Positions 1 to 9,574 of a DNA stretch of 35,768 nt are shown here, piece by piece (position 1 is the first letter of the stretch; each line of letters begins with the position of its first letter). Origin of the DNA: Clostridia bacterium. Its GTDB lineage: Bacteria; Bacillota; Clostridia; Oscillospirales; Acutalibacteraceae. Under the pieces are notes generated by a model. The model did no database searches and was not told where the DNA came from. It saw only the letters and a program-made list of their open reading frames with translations. The stretch lies in assembly GCA_017430145.1 (NCBI GenBank), contig JAFRNP010000110.1:1-35768 (forward strand). Reading direction: 5' to 3'. The position numbers and the translations under genes were made by a program.

Positions 1-364
1 AGTACGCGGGCACGGTGATGACCGCCTCGGTGACCGTGCCGCCGAGATAGCTCTCTGCGTCGGATTTCAGCTTGCCGAGGATCATAGCGGAGATCTCCTG
101 CGGGGTGTAGGTTTTATCATCGATACGCACGCGGTAGTTGGAACCCATCTGCCGCTTGATCGACGAAACCGTTCTGTCGGGGTTCGTGATGGCCTGGCGC
201 TTTGCGACCTGGCCCACCATTCTTTCACCCGTTTTGCCGAACGCCACCACGGAAGGGGTGGTTCTGGCGCCTTCCGCGTTCGCGATCACGACGGGCTCGC
301 CGCCCTCGATCACTGCAACGCAGGAGTTGGTTGTACCTAAATCAATACCGATTACTTTTGACAT
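1..364 (-). CDS. dnaK: Molecular chaperone DnaK (Hsp70), N-terminal part
   Basis: The first 121 codons of DnaK are present; the rest lies beyond the window edge. The translation opens [18 protein letters not shown], the phosphate-1 motif of the Hsp70 ATPase domain, and continues through [10 protein letters not shown] and the [13 protein letters not shown] segment to a [12 protein letters not shown] stretch, all diagnostic of the actin-like nucleotide-binding domain. DnaK refolds proteins in the cytoplasm in an ATP cycle driven by DnaJ and GrpE. The ATG at 362-364 has an AAGGAGG ribosome site just upstream. It lies 37 bp after grpE on the same strand, so it is the third gene of the CIRCE-controlled operon. 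dnaJ would be expected next but is outside the window. Confidence 0.97.
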   Translation of the reverse strand, partial: MSKVIGIDLGTTNSCVAVIEGGEPVVIANAEGARTTPSVVAFGKTGERMVGQVAKRQAITNPDRTVSSIKRQMGSNYRVRIDDKTYTPQEISAMILGKLKSDAESYLGGTVTEAVITVPAY

Positions 365-401
365 GACTTTGTCCTCCTTGTATATAAACTGATTTTTTAA
401 C

Positions 402-1010
402 TTAGTTAGCGACTTTCACGGTCGCGTGGCGGATGACCTTGTCTCCGAGCTTGTAGCCCTTCATGAAGACCGCGCTGATGCTGTTTTCCGGCAGCTCCTC
501 GTTGTCCTCGTGCATCACGCCGTTGTGGATGGCGGGGTCGAAGGGGTCGCCCTCCGCACCGAAGCTCTCAATCCCGAGCTTGCCGAGCTGGTCGAGCAAT
601 TGCCTGACCGTCATCTCTATGCCTTTTTTGTATGCGTCGTAATCGCATTCCGTCGCGGCGGCGCGCTCAAAATTGTCGATGACCGGCAGAAGCGCCGCGA
701 TCGTATCCGCTTTGACGTCTGAAAACAGGGATTCTTTCTCTTTCTGGGAGCGGCGGCGGAAATTGTCGTATTCCGCAAGCGTGCGCAGAAGCTGGTCTTT
801 GGTTTTATCAAGCTCCTGTTTCAGTGCTTCCTGCTCGTCGGTCCCGGCGTTTTCTCCGGCTTCTGCCGCCTCGGGCGCTTCCTCTGCGTCGGCGCTTTCG
901 GTGGTTTCGTCTTCCGGTTCGGCGGTTTCCGCTTCGTCTGCCTTTACGGTCTCTTCGGTCTCGGGCAGATCCTTGCTTTCATCTTTACGCTCTTTTTTTT
1001 CGCGGGCCAT
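402..1010 (-). CDS. grpE: Nucleotide exchange factor GrpE
   Basis: This is the 202-residue co-chaperone that releases ADP from DnaK. About 65 N-terminal residues are highly acidic and rich in Glu, Ala and Thr, as is common in Firmicutes GrpE. A coiled-coil stretch follows ([20 protein letters not shown], the GrpE signature region). The C-terminal beta domain contains the conserved run [13 protein letters not shown] and the terminal [11 protein letters not shown]. The start at 1010 has AAAGGA upstream. The gene sits 15 nt downstream of hrcA and 37 nt upstream of dnaK, so it should be co-transcribed and repressed by HrcA. Confidence 0.97.
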   Translation of the reverse strand: MAREKKERKDESKDLPETEETVKADEAETAEPEDETTESADAEEAPEAAEAGENAGTDEQEALKQELDKTKDQLLRTLAEYDNFRRRSQKEKESLFSDVKADTIAALLPVIDNFERAAATECDYDAYKKGIEMTVRQLLDQLGKLGIESFGAEGDPFDPAIHNGVMHEDNEELPENSISAVFMKGYKLGDKVIRHATVKVAN

Positions 1011-1025
1011 ATGTCTTCAGTCCTT

Positions 1026-2060
1026 TCATTCATTTTGGGTGATGTGCGTCGTGATCAGCTCGCTGACCGTGCCTGCCAGGTATTTCACCAGCGGGATCAC
1101 ATGCGCATAGTCCGTTTTGATGGGCGCAAGCACCCCGATGACGCCTGCCTCCGTATCGCCCGCCCGGTAGGGACAGGTGATCAGCGACGCGTCGTCAAGG
1201 AACCGGTAGCCGTTCTCTCTTCCGATCGTCAGCCGGACCTCCGATTCGGAGGAAGGCTTTTTCAGCAGGGTAAGCATGGCGTCCGGCTGCTCGAACAGGT
1301 CGATCATCTCCGCCGCGTGGGCGCGCAGCCCCTGGCTTAACAGCCTTGCGCGGCCCGTCACGATCACGTCGGCATTCGCGGAGTCCTCCACGGCCTTGCC
1401 GAGGCTGACCAAAAGCGGCAGGATGTCAAGCGAGCGTTCACCCAGCGACGCTGCGATGGTCTGCATCCGGGGCGTCGTCAGCTCCGCGCAGACGCTGCCG
1501 GTAAAGTTTGCGGCGGCGACCCGATAAAACAGCTCCAGCAGTTCGTAATCCGGTTCGCTGTCCAGCTGTGCGATACGGCTTTGCAAAACGCCAGCCGAGG
1601 TCGTCAGCACCACCAGCACACTGCGTTTTTCCACAGGTACGAGCTGGACGCTGCGGATGAGGGCGTTTGCAAAATAGGGGGTCGTGGCGAGCGCCGCCGT
1701 ACCGGTGAGCTCCGAAAGGATCTCGCAGCTCTGCGTCAGCAGACGTTTGGTATCGCCCTCGAACCGGTCGATCCCGCTGCCGATCCGGAACATCTCGCTC
1801 TGGGAGGGGGAGAAGCCCTTCAGCAGCCGGTCAACGTAATACCGGAGCCCCTTGTCGGAGGGGATACGCCCCGCGGAGGTGTGCGGCTGCTCCAGATACC
1901 CCATTTCGGAAAGCGACGCCATCTCGTTGCGGATTGTGGCGCTGGAAACCTGAAACGGCAGGATCTCCGCCAACAGCTTGGAGCCGACCGGCTCTCCGGA
2001 CGCGATATAAAATTCCACGATCGAGGAGAGGATCTGTTCTCTCCGTCCGGTCAGTTCCAT
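1026..2060 (-). CDS. hrcA: Heat-inducible transcription repressor HrcA
   Basis: HrcA is a DNA-binding repressor of class I heat-shock genes that binds CIRCE, and GroEL is its usual activity sensor. The protein has 344 residues, the normal family length. The N-terminus (MELTGRREQILSSIVEFYIA, then GEPVGSKLL and VSSATIRNEMA) is the winged-helix domain. The GYLEQPHTSAGRIPSDKG run near residue 55 is the HrcA signature. The GAF-like C-terminal half contains IGRENGY and GVIGVLAP. It is the first gene of hrcA-grpE-dnaK. A perfect CIRCE element lies 19 bp before its start codon, so the operon is autoregulated. The site before the ATG is only weakly Shine-Dalgarno-like. Confidence 0.97.
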   Translation of the reverse strand: MELTGRREQILSSIVEFYIASGEPVGSKLLAEILPFQVSSATIRNEMASLSEMGYLEQPHTSAGRIPSDKGLRYYVDRLLKGFSPSQSEMFRIGSGIDRFEGDTKRLLTQSCEILSELTGTAALATTPYFANALIRSVQLVPVEKRSVLVVLTTSAGVLQSRIAQLDSEPDYELLELFYRVAAANFTGSVCAELTTPRMQTIAASLGERSLDILPLLVSLGKAVEDSANADVIVTGRARLLSQGLRAHAAEMIDLFEQPDAMLTLLKKPSSESEVRLTIGRENGYRFLDDASLITCPYRAGDTEAGVIGVLAPIKTDYAHVIPLVKYLAGTVSELITTHITQNE

Positions 2061-2079
2061 ATGCGCATCTCACTTTCGT

Positions 2080-2106
2080 TTAGCACTCTATGTGTTCGAG
2101 TGCTAA
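2080..2106. promoter_or_regulatory. CIRCE operator (HrcA binding site)
   Basis: A perfect 9-9-9 inverted repeat, TTAGCACTC, 9-nt spacer, GAGTGCTAA, matches the CIRCE consensus at every arm position. It lies just downstream of the predicted transcription start of hrcA and 19 bp before its ATG, the classical arrangement for HrcA autoregulation. Confidence 0.97.
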
Positions 2107-2116
2107 CTTTACTTAT

Positions 2117-2145
2117 ACTATAGCGCTTTTTTGCGGTTTTGTCAA
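2117..2145 (-). promoter_or_regulatory. Sigma-A promoter of hrcA-grpE-dnaK
   Basis: On the minus strand, TTGACA (2140-2145), a 17-bp spacer and TATAGT (2117-2122) form a near-consensus housekeeping promoter. The start point should fall near 2110, which puts CIRCE in the first transcribed bases. Confidence 0.85.
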
Positions 2146-2221
2146 TAGTTTTTCACACATTTTTCAAAAAAAACATCGGATTTCTTTGCCGGAATTTTAA
2201 TTGTAAAAATAAAATTAAATA

Positions 2222-2250
2222 TAGACAATCGGCAATGCCTGTGCTATAAT
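2222..2250 (+). promoter_or_regulatory. Sigma-A promoter of the PASTA pseudokinase gene
   Basis: TAGACA (2222-2227), 17 bp, TATAAT (2245-2250). It reads divergently from the heat-shock promoter across an AT-rich gap and would give a leader of about 57 nt before the TTG start at 2314. Confidence 0.8.
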
Positions 2251-2313
2251 AAACTATATTTTTATATCCATATACTGAATCACAATCATCATTTGAAACG
2301 GAGCTGACTGTAT

Positions 2314-5064
2314 TTGACGGATCTTTCCGGGATCTGTATGATCTGTATGCAAAAACTGAACGCCGTCGGCGAGTGCCCGCGCTGCGGCGGCAAAACGGCG
2401 CCCCGGCAGGCCGACGACCTGCTTGAAGTCGGCAGCGTGCTTGCCGGCAGGTTCTGCGTCGGCAGATGTACGCGGCGCAACGCGGAAGGCGTTACCTATC
2501 TTGCCTATGACCTGAAGGCGGACCATCCCTGCAGCGTGCGGGAGTATTATCCCGCCGCGCTTTGTTCCCGCGGGGAGGACGGCCGTCTGCTCCCGAACGC
2601 CGGCAGGGAAGTGACGTTCGGCGAGGGCAGGAGCGCGTTTTTCGAGATGTGGAATACGGTCCTCGACTGCAAGGGGACCGACGGCATGATCTATACCTAT
2701 ACGATCTTTGCGGCGCACGAGACCTGTTACGCTGTGTTCCGGGAGCAGGAGACCGCCACGCTGCGGGACCGTTTGCTGACGACGCCCGGCGGGACTGTGG
2801 ACGCCCCGACGGCTGGCAGGCTTTTTGCGCCGGTGCTCACGGCGCTGCGGGCGCTGCACGGCAGAGGTTTCGTCCACGGCGGCGTAAGCCCTGATTCGGT
2901 CATCGCGTCTGCCGACGGCAGCTGCGTGTTGTCAGATTTTTCGATCGCGGACGTGCGCAGGGAGCAAAACCCTTACGGCGCCGCTCTGCACAAGGGCTAC
3001 GCCCCGATCGAATGCTATGAAAACGGGACGCTTACGTCTTCTGCCGACGTTTATGCGGCTGCCGGCGTCCTTTACCGGATGCTGGTCGGCGCAACGCCCC
3101 TTGACGCTCAGACGCGCGCGCAGGAGGATAAACTGATGATCCCCGCGCGGATCGCAAAGACCCTTCCGCCCGATCTGATCCGTGCGCTTGTCAGCGGCAT
3201 GCAGCTTGCGCCGGAGGACCGTGCCCAAACAGTCGATGAGCTTTTATCGGCGCTGCAGGATGCAAGCTCCGCGGACGCTGCGGCTGATGCGGTACCGTCT
3301 GATAAAACGGCGCCCGCGCAGGCTGCGGCAGCCGCCGTCTCCGGTTTATTTGCTCAGACGCCCGCGGCGACCGCGGCGGATGCGCCGGAGGCAGAGGATC
3401 TGTTTGCCGAGGTGCCTGGGGCTGATCTGCCTGAGATCTCTGCCTCTGACGATCTCTTTGCGCAGACTGCGGGACCGGCGGCGCAGGAAGACTCGCTTTC
3501 GGACGGTTTCTTCGGAGAAGACGCCGGGGAGCCTGCCCTTTCGTCCGGGGAGCCCGCAAGGGCGGATGCCGATTTGTCGGCCCAACCGTCGACGGAGGAT
3601 ACGCCGAAGTCTCTTGATAATGCTGCGGGAAGCATTGATGCGTTTTCTTTCTTCCCGTCGGAGGGGGCGGACGTGCCGCCGCTTGAAAACCCTGTTTTCG
3701 GAGCGCCGAAGCCGTCGGAGGCTCCCGACAAAGCAATTGCAGAAAAACCGGGCGCGGATATAAACAGTACGCTGCTCGACGAGCTTACGGATCTGGATGA
3801 CGAGTTTGAAGAGATGAGCGACGAAGGAACGCCGTCCGTCTCGCCGGAGGACGATCTGTTTGCGCAGGTCTACAAGGACGACGCCGACGCGTTTGACAGA
3901 AAGATCGGCCTGCAGCAGTCGACGCCGGTCGGGGAAGCCGCCGCCGGTGACGCCGGCGCTGCCCGGCAGAACGACCCCGCGCCCTATCCCAATGAAAGCG
4001 TTGCCGAATATGCGGCGCGGCAGGCAAAGGCGTTTGCGGGCGATCCGCTTTATAAAATGCCCGATCCCGGGGATGCGGCGCCCCAGCGCGCCCAGGCTGC
4101 TCCCGGTTATCCGCAGCCAGGCGCCTATCCGCCCGGTTATCCGCCGGCGGGCTATATGCCCGGGTATCCCGGCCAGCCGGTCTACGCGCCGGGGTATGTG
4201 CCGATGGGATATCCGATGCAGCCGCCGTATTATCCGCCTTACGCGCCGTACCCGATGGGGATCTACGGGCAGCAGGGGTATCCTGCGGGCCCCTACCCGC
4301 AGCCGGGTATGAATCCTGCCGCGGCGGCGGAGGAAAAAACGGAGGACGAAGACGGGGATGCGCTGCAGTCCAAACGGAAATTGGAACCGGAAGAGCAGGA
4401 GGAGCGCGCCCGCGAGTGGGAAAAAGAGGAACGCGCCCGCGCGGTGCTGGAACAGCAGCGCAGCCGGAATAAGACGAACCGCCGGCTGAAAGCCGTATTG
4501 GTTCTGATGTGCCTGCTTTTTGTCGTCGGCATCGGGATCGTTGTCAGCGCCCTGTTCGGCGACAACGGCGCAACGACGCCCTCTTACCGTACGCCGGAAG
4601 GGGAGAGCTTTATCGACGCGGACGTGCCGGTGCCGAGCTTCGTCGGCCTCAACCGGGATGACGTTGTGATCGACTCCCGCTATCAGAGCCTGTTCCGGTT
4701 CGCGACCAATTACGAATCGAACGCGGATACGGAGGCAGGAAAGGTTTTCCAGCAGTCCCCGGAGGCGGGCGAAACGGTTCGCGCCGGTACGCAGATTATT
4801 CTGTACGTCAGCACCGGCCCGGATCTGTCGAAGATCCCGGACGTGACCGGTAAGACGTTCCAGGAGGCGGCGCAGATCCTTTCCGCTTACGGCATCTGCA
4901 AAAACAGTACGAAGGCAAACGACGGGACCCATACGCCGAATACGGTCGTCGAGACGATCCCGCCTGCCGGGACGCCCTATTCGGAGGGTACGGAGATCAC
5001 GATCATCGTCTGGGATAACGGCGGCGGCGCGCCGACCGAAACCGGCAGCGACGAACAGGAGTGA
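2314..5064 (+). CDS. Membrane PASTA protein with degenerate kinase domain (pseudokinase)
   Basis: A 916-residue protein starting at TTG, with GGAG about 10 nt upstream. In order: a zinc-ribbon-like CxxC pair (C8/C11, C21/C24); a Ser/Thr-kinase-like domain (about 43-315); a long acidic Ala/Asp-rich linker; a Pro/Tyr/Gly-rich stretch (about 596-670); a charged Glu/Arg coiled-coil-like segment; one membrane helix (about 727-749); and two extracellular PASTA repeats (about 768-905). The kinase fold is recognisable from SREYYP-like beta3, DFS, APIE (230-233) and SADVYAAAGVLYRML. The VAIK lysine is Arg76, the HRD loop reads HGGVSPDS (188-195) with no Asp, Lys or Asn, and DFG is DFS. I infer a catalytically dead, wall-sensing scaffold that reads muropeptides or lipid II through PASTA. 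Residual non-canonical activity cannot be excluded. It precedes cysE-cysS on the same strand. Confidence 0.85.
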   Translation: MTDLSGICMICMQKLNAVGECPRCGGKTAPRQADDLLEVGSVLAGRFCVGRCTRRNAEGVTYLAYDLKADHPCSVREYYPAALCSRGEDGRLLPNAGREVTFGEGRSAFFEMWNTVLDCKGTDGMIYTYTIFAAHETCYAVFREQETATLRDRLLTTPGGTVDAPTAGRLFAPVLTALRALHGRGFVHGGVSPDSVIASADGSCVLSDFSIADVRREQNPYGAALHKGYAPIECYENGTLTSSADVYAAAGVLYRMLVGATPLDAQTRAQEDKLMIPARIAKTLPPDLIRALVSGMQLAPEDRAQTVDELLSALQDASSADAAADAVPSDKTAPAQAAAAAVSGLFAQTPAATAADAPEAEDLFAEVPGADLPEISASDDLFAQTAGPAAQEDSLSDGFFGEDAGEPALSSGEPARADADLSAQPSTEDTPKSLDNAAGSIDAFSFFPSEGADVPPLENPVFGAPKPSEAPDKAIAEKPGADINSTLLDELTDLDDEFEEMSDEGTPSVSPEDDLFAQVYKDDADAFDRKIGLQQSTPVGEAAAGDAGAARQNDPAPYPNESVAEYAARQAKAFAGDPLYKMPDPGDAAPQRAQAAPGYPQPGAYPPGYPPAGYMPGYPGQPVYAPGYVPMGYPMQPPYYPPYAPYPMGIYGQQGYPAGPYPQPGMNPAAAAEEKTEDEDGDALQSKRKLEPEEQEERAREWEKEERARAVLEQQRSRNKTNRRLKAVLVLMCLLFVVGIGIVVSALFGDNGATTPSYRTPEGESFIDADVPVPSFVGLNRDDVVIDSRYQSLFRFATNYESNADTEAGKVFQQSPEAGETVRAGTQIILYVSTGPDLSKIPDVTGKTFQEAAQILSAYGICKNSTKANDGTHTPNTVVETIPPAGTPYSEGTEITIIVWDNGGGAPTETGSDEQE

Positions 5065-5072
5065 TCGCAGGC

Positions 5073-5099
5073 GGCGCGTTTCCCGGCAGGGAAGGCGCC
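5073..5099 (+). other. GC-rich stem-loop between pseudokinase and cysE
   Basis: GGCGC (5073-5077) pairs with GCGCC (5095-5099) around an inner TTCCC/GGGAA stem with a GGCA loop. No uridine run follows directly, only scattered T in the next 30 bases. It may act as a weak terminator or mRNA processing or stability element between the two genes. Confidence 0.5.
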
Positions 5100-5134
5100 T
5101 GGCCTGAACTATGTTTTATATTTTGGAGACAGAT

Positions 5135-5781
5135 ATGTTACAGTATTTTCGTGGGATCAAAGAAGATCTTGAATGCATTCTGGACAGGGACCCTGCAGCG
5201 ACCTCAAAGCTGCAGATCTGGCTGTTTTATCCGGGGTTCAAGGCGATCAAAATGTATCGCAAGGCACACTGGTTCTATACCCATCATATGGTTTTTGCCG
5301 CGCGCTGTATCGCGTTCCACTGTCAGGAAAAAACGCAGATCGATATCCATCCCGCTGCAAAGATCGGCAGACGGGTATTCATTGACCACGGTACCGGCGT
5401 TATCATCGGTGAGACGGCTGAAGTGGGCGACGACGTGACCATCCATCAGGACGTAACGCTCGGCGGTACCGGCAAGGAGATCGGCAAGCGCCACCCCACG
5501 GTCGGCAACGGCGTGATGATCGGCGCGGGCGCGAAGATCCTCGGCGCGGTGAAGATCGGCGACAATTCCAAGATCGCGGCGGGCAGCATCGTGCTGCACG
5601 AGATCCCCGAAAACTGTACGGCGGTGGGTATCCCCGCGCGGGTGGTCCGGCGCGACGGAAAGCGGGTCGATTATTACGACCAGGTCAATATTCCCGACCC
5701 TGTTCAGCATGAGATCGACAGTCTGCGGGCAGAGATTGAGGAGCTCAAAGCGCAGCTCCGCATAGCAAAAGGAGAACAGGA

Positions 5782-5785
<4 letters not shown>
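5135..5785 (+). CDS. cysE: Serine O-acetyltransferase
   Basis: CysE acetylates L-serine with acetyl-CoA, the first step of cysteine synthesis. The 216-residue protein has an alpha-helical N-terminus, then a left-handed beta-helix of hexapeptide repeats. Its core runs IDIHPAAKIG, FIDHGTGVIIGETAEVG, TIHQDVTLGGTG and RHPTVGNGVMIGAGAKILG, with catalytic Asp/His in IDHGTG. The C-terminal tail (HEIDSLRAEIEELKAQL) is a likely short coiled coil. I chose the ATG at 5135 because GGAG at 5125-5128 sits 6 nt upstream and the family begins MLQYFRGIKEDL. An in-frame ATG at 5111 has no such site. The stop overlaps the cysS start by 4 nt, so cysE and cysS are translationally coupled. No T-box leader is visible upstream. 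Confidence 0.95.
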
Positions 5786-7194
<1,409 letters not shown>

Positions 7195-7210
7195 ATATAT
7201 TTTGCAGATC

Positions 7211-7252
7211 AAAAAAAAGCAGGACGCAGCCAAAACGCGTCCTGCTTTTTTT
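7211..7252. terminator. Bidirectional intrinsic terminator after cysS
   Basis: GCAGGACGC (7219-7227) and GCGTCCTGC (7237-7245) form a perfect 9-bp stem with a 9-nt loop, flanked by A8 on the left and T7 on the right. It can therefore stop transcription from cysS and from the convergent side. Confidence 0.92.
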
Positions 7253-7263
7253 GCAGGTTCAGA

Positions 7264-7295
7264 AAATAAAAATCCCTGTCCGTTTCGGGACAGGG
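7264..7295 (-). terminator. Intrinsic terminator of the efp/zinc-ribbon unit
   Basis: On the minus strand a stem of CCCTGTCC (with its complement at 7274-7281 and 7288-7295) has a 6-nt loop. It is followed by a T-rich run (7264-7273 on the complement). It begins 8 nt after the stop of the minus-strand gene at 7303. Confidence 0.85.
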
Positions 7296-7302
7296 AAGAG
7301 AA

Positions 7303-7752
7303 TCACTCGTCGTCCTCGTCGTCTTCCATTTCAAACACGCTGTCAAGCTTTGCGCCGCAGGCGGGACATTCCAGCTCGAAGTCCTCATCGTCGTCGTCAA
7401 AGATGGAATCATCAAAATAGACGGTCTCATGGCAATTGGGGCATTCAAACGCATACATGCCCTCGTCGTCCATTTCAAAATCCTTTTCATCGCAATCTTC
7501 GTCGCAGTTGTCACAGTCGCCGTCGCAGAACAGGTCGTCGTAATCGTCGAGATCCTCATACAGGAGATCTTCCACGTCCGCCAGGTCCGCGTCAATGGCG
7601 TCCACCCGCTCGGTGGTGTCGGTGACTTCCATCGCGATTTCATCCAGCACGTCGATAACGGCGGAGAACAGCTTGCCGGTATCTGATTCCTTGTCGATCT
7701 TCAGCCCTTCGAACAGGCCTTTGAGGTAGGCTACCTTTTCGGTGATCGTCAT
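7303..7752 (-). CDS. CD1247-type N-terminal domain, acidic zinc-ribbon protein
   Basis: A 149-residue cytoplasmic protein. Residues 1-55 (MTITEKVAYLKGLFEGLKID and KLFSAVIDVLDEIA) form a helical domain that I recognise as the one named after Clostridioides CD1247. It is followed by a very acidic Asp/Cys segment with repeated CD and DC pairs (about 75-90). After that comes a clear rubredoxin-like zinc ribbon, CPNCHETV and CPACGAKL, and an acidic tail. No biochemical role is established to my knowledge. It starts with an AGGAGG ribosome site and lies 66 bp downstream of efp on the same strand, so it is probably co-transcribed with efp and closed by the terminator at 7264-7295. Confidence 0.8.
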   Translation of the reverse strand: MTITEKVAYLKGLFEGLKIDKESDTGKLFSAVIDVLDEIAMEVTDTTERVDAIDADLADVEDLLYEDLDDYDDLFCDGDCDNCDEDCDEKDFEMDDEGMYAFECPNCHETVYFDDSIFDDDDEDFELECPACGAKLDSVFEMEDDEDDE

Positions 7753-7818
7753 GATCGTTCCTCCTAAAAAATTGCACGCAGATCCGCAAAAACGATGTGT
7801 GCGGAATGCGAAACAGAT

Positions 7819-8376
7819 TTATGCTCTGCCGAGATACTCACCCGTGCGGGTATCGATCTGGATCATCTCGCCCTCGTCGATGAACAGGGGCACGCGGACC
7901 TCCGCGCCGGTCTCAAGCGTTGCGGGCTTAAGGGTGTTGGTGGCGGTGTCGCCCTTGAAGCCGGGCTCCGTCTTGGTGACCTGCAGCTCGACGAAGTTCG
8001 GGGGCTCCACGCCGAAGACCTTGCCTTTGTAGGAGAGCACGCGGCAGATCATATCCTCTTTGACGAACTTGAAGTTGTCGGGCATCTCGTCCTTGCCGAT
8101 GGGCTCCAGCTCATAGGTCTCGGGATCCATGAAATAGTACAGGTCGCCGTCATTGTAGGAGTAGGTCATTTCCTTCCTCTCAATGTAGGCGGTGGGGAAC
8201 TTGTCCGTGGGGCTGAAGGTCTTTTCTACCACGCTGCCCGCGATCACGTTGCGCAGCTTGGTGCGGACGAACGCCGCGCCCTTGCCGGGCTTTACGTGCT
8301 GGAACTCGATGATCTGCCAGACCTGGCCCTCCATCTCAAATGTGACGCCGTTTCTGAAATCGCCGGCTGAAACCAT
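7819..8376 (-). CDS. efp: Translation elongation factor P
   Basis: EF-P relieves ribosomes stalled at polyproline. The 185-residue protein has the three beta-barrel layout: an N-terminal KOW-like domain with the modified-lysine loop PGKGAAFVR (Lys32, the residue modified with 5-aminopentanol in Bacillus subtilis), a middle OB domain and a C-terminal OB domain ending [11 protein letters not shown] chose the ATG at 8376 ([10 protein letters not shown], the family start) with AAAGGA upstream; a longer in-frame extension would begin inside the leader. Polyproline-containing surface and linker proteins in this window would be natural clients. Confidence 0.96.
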   Translation of the reverse strand: MVSAGDFRNGVTFEMEGQVWQIIEFQHVKPGKGAAFVRTKLRNVIAGSVVEKTFSPTDKFPTAYIERKEMTYSYNDGDLYYFMDPETYELEPIGKDEMPDNFKFVKEDMICRVLSYKGKVFGVEPPNFVELQVTKTEPGFKGDTATNTLKPATLETGAEVRVPLFIDEGEMIQIDTRTGEYLGRA

Positions 8377-8422
8377 ACTTACCAATCCTTTCTGCTGTAA
8401 AAGCTGCAAATTATACACTTAT

Positions 8423-8451
8423 ATAATATAAGAAATCCGGCTGTTTTGCAA
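8423..8451 (-). promoter_or_regulatory. Candidate sigma-A promoter of efp
   Basis: On the minus strand: TTGCAA (8446-8451), 17 bp, TATTAT (8423-8428), about 50 bp before the efp start. A second TATAAT-like hexamer lies just downstream without a good -35. Confidence 0.65.
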
Positions 8452-8500
8452 GCCCTAAATTGGAGTTTTTTTATAAAATACGAAAAAAACAGGGATTATT

Positions 8501-9574
8501 TCAGAGAATGATCAGCTCTTTGGGGCAGTTCGTCAGGTTTCTTGCCCCGTCTTCGGTGATCAGCGCCATATCCTCGATCCGCACGCCGCATTCGCCGGGC
8601 AGGTAGATCCCGGGTTCTACGGTGACGACGTTGCCCGTATGTAAAGTGTATCCGGACTTTGTGGACAGATACGGCGCTTCGTGGATCTCTACGCCGACGC
8701 CGTGTCCGGTGGAGTGCGTGAACTGTTCGCCGAACCCGGCGGCTTCGATCACGTCTCTGGCGGCCTTGTCCGCATCCTTGCCCGTAACGCCGTCCTTTAA
8801 GGCGGCAAGCCCCGCAAGCTGCGCCTCCAGAACCGTACGGTATATAAGCTTCTGCCGTTCGCTGACGTGTCCCACGGCGACGGTGCGCGTCATGTCGGAG
8901 TGGTAGCCGTCCACGACCGCGCCGTAATCCATGGTGATAAAATCACCGTCTTCGATCTTTTTGTCGCTCGGCACGCCGTGGGGCATGGAGGAGTTGACGC
9001 CGCTGACGGCAATGGTCTCAAAGGACAGCGCCTGGGCGCCGTGGCTGAGCATAAAGAAATCGAGCGCCAGCGCGATCTCCCGTTCGGTTTTACCCGGGGC
9101 GATGAAGCCGAGAATGTAGTCGAACGCGTCTTCGGCGATCTTCTGCGCCGCCAGGATCTTATTGACCTCGTCGTTGCTTTTGAACATGCGCAGCTCGTTG
9201 ATCGCGTCGCAAAGTGCGGAATCGGAACGGAAGCGATAGTCCGGGAGTTTTTTCTGCAGTTCGTCAAAGGCGGACAGGGTCAAACGTTCATTCTCGATCG
9301 CAACAGTGCTTTGACCGGCGCTCCGGAGAAGCTTGTCGGCGTCGGCATAAAAATCGCTGCTGGCGGTCACGTTCCCGTCGCCGAGCTTGCGGGCGGCTGC
9401 CTCCGAATAGCGTTTGTCTGTAATGAATTGGCAAGTTTCGTTGCAGCCGACGACCAGAATGCCGTCGCTTGCGGGAAATCCGGTAAAATACAGCCGGTCC
9501 ACTTCCGAAAAAATAAGCGCGGCGTCACCGATCCCGGGCAGTTTCTTCTGCAGGTTTTGGATCTTACTGTTCAT
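8501..9574 (-). CDS. Xaa-Pro aminopeptidase (M24 metallopeptidase)
   Basis: A 357-residue pita-bread-fold peptidase that removes N-terminal residues preceding proline. An N-terminal creatinase-like domain (about 1-125) precedes the catalytic domain. The five metal ligands are visible: D216 (FITMDYG), D227 (GYHSDMTRT), H291 (STGHGVG), E320 (TVEPGIY) and E334 (VRIEDM). The length matches the short PepP/PepQ-type enzymes of Firmicutes (YqhT-like). It sits just upstream of efp on the same strand in reverse order (efp downstream), a common Firmicutes neighbourhood. Its ATG overlaps the stop of the preceding YqeG gene by 4 nt. Aminopeptidase P and prolidase cannot be told apart from sequence alone. 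Confidence 0.92.
   Translation of the reverse strand: MNSKIQNLQKKLPGIGDAALIFSEVDRLYFTGFPASDGILVVGCNETCQFITDKRYSEAAARKLGDGNVTASSDFYADADKLLRSAGQSTVAIENERLTLSAFDELQKKLPDYRFRSDSALCDAINELRMFKSNDEVNKILAAQKIAEDAFDYILGFIAPGKTEREIALALDFFMLSHGAQALSFETIAVSGVNSSMPHGVPSDKKIEDGDFITMDYGAVVDGYHSDMTRTVAVGHVSERQKLIYRTVLEAQLAGLAALKDGVTGKDADKAARDVIEAAGFGEQFTHSTGHGVGVEIHEAPYLSTKSGYTLHTGNVVTVEPGIYLPGECGVRIEDMALITEDGARNLTNCPKELIIL

Noticed and set aside
3346..4932. Long open frame on the minus strand opposite the pseudokinase gene.
   Set aside because: Arg-rich, low-complexity translation typical of a GC-rich shadow frame, with no ribosome site or domain; the plus frame has PASTA repeats and motifs.
5065..5134. 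Possible T-box riboswitch before cysE-cysS.
   Set aside because: The gap is only 70 bp and has neither the T-box sequence nor a specifier stem; only a simple hairpin is present.
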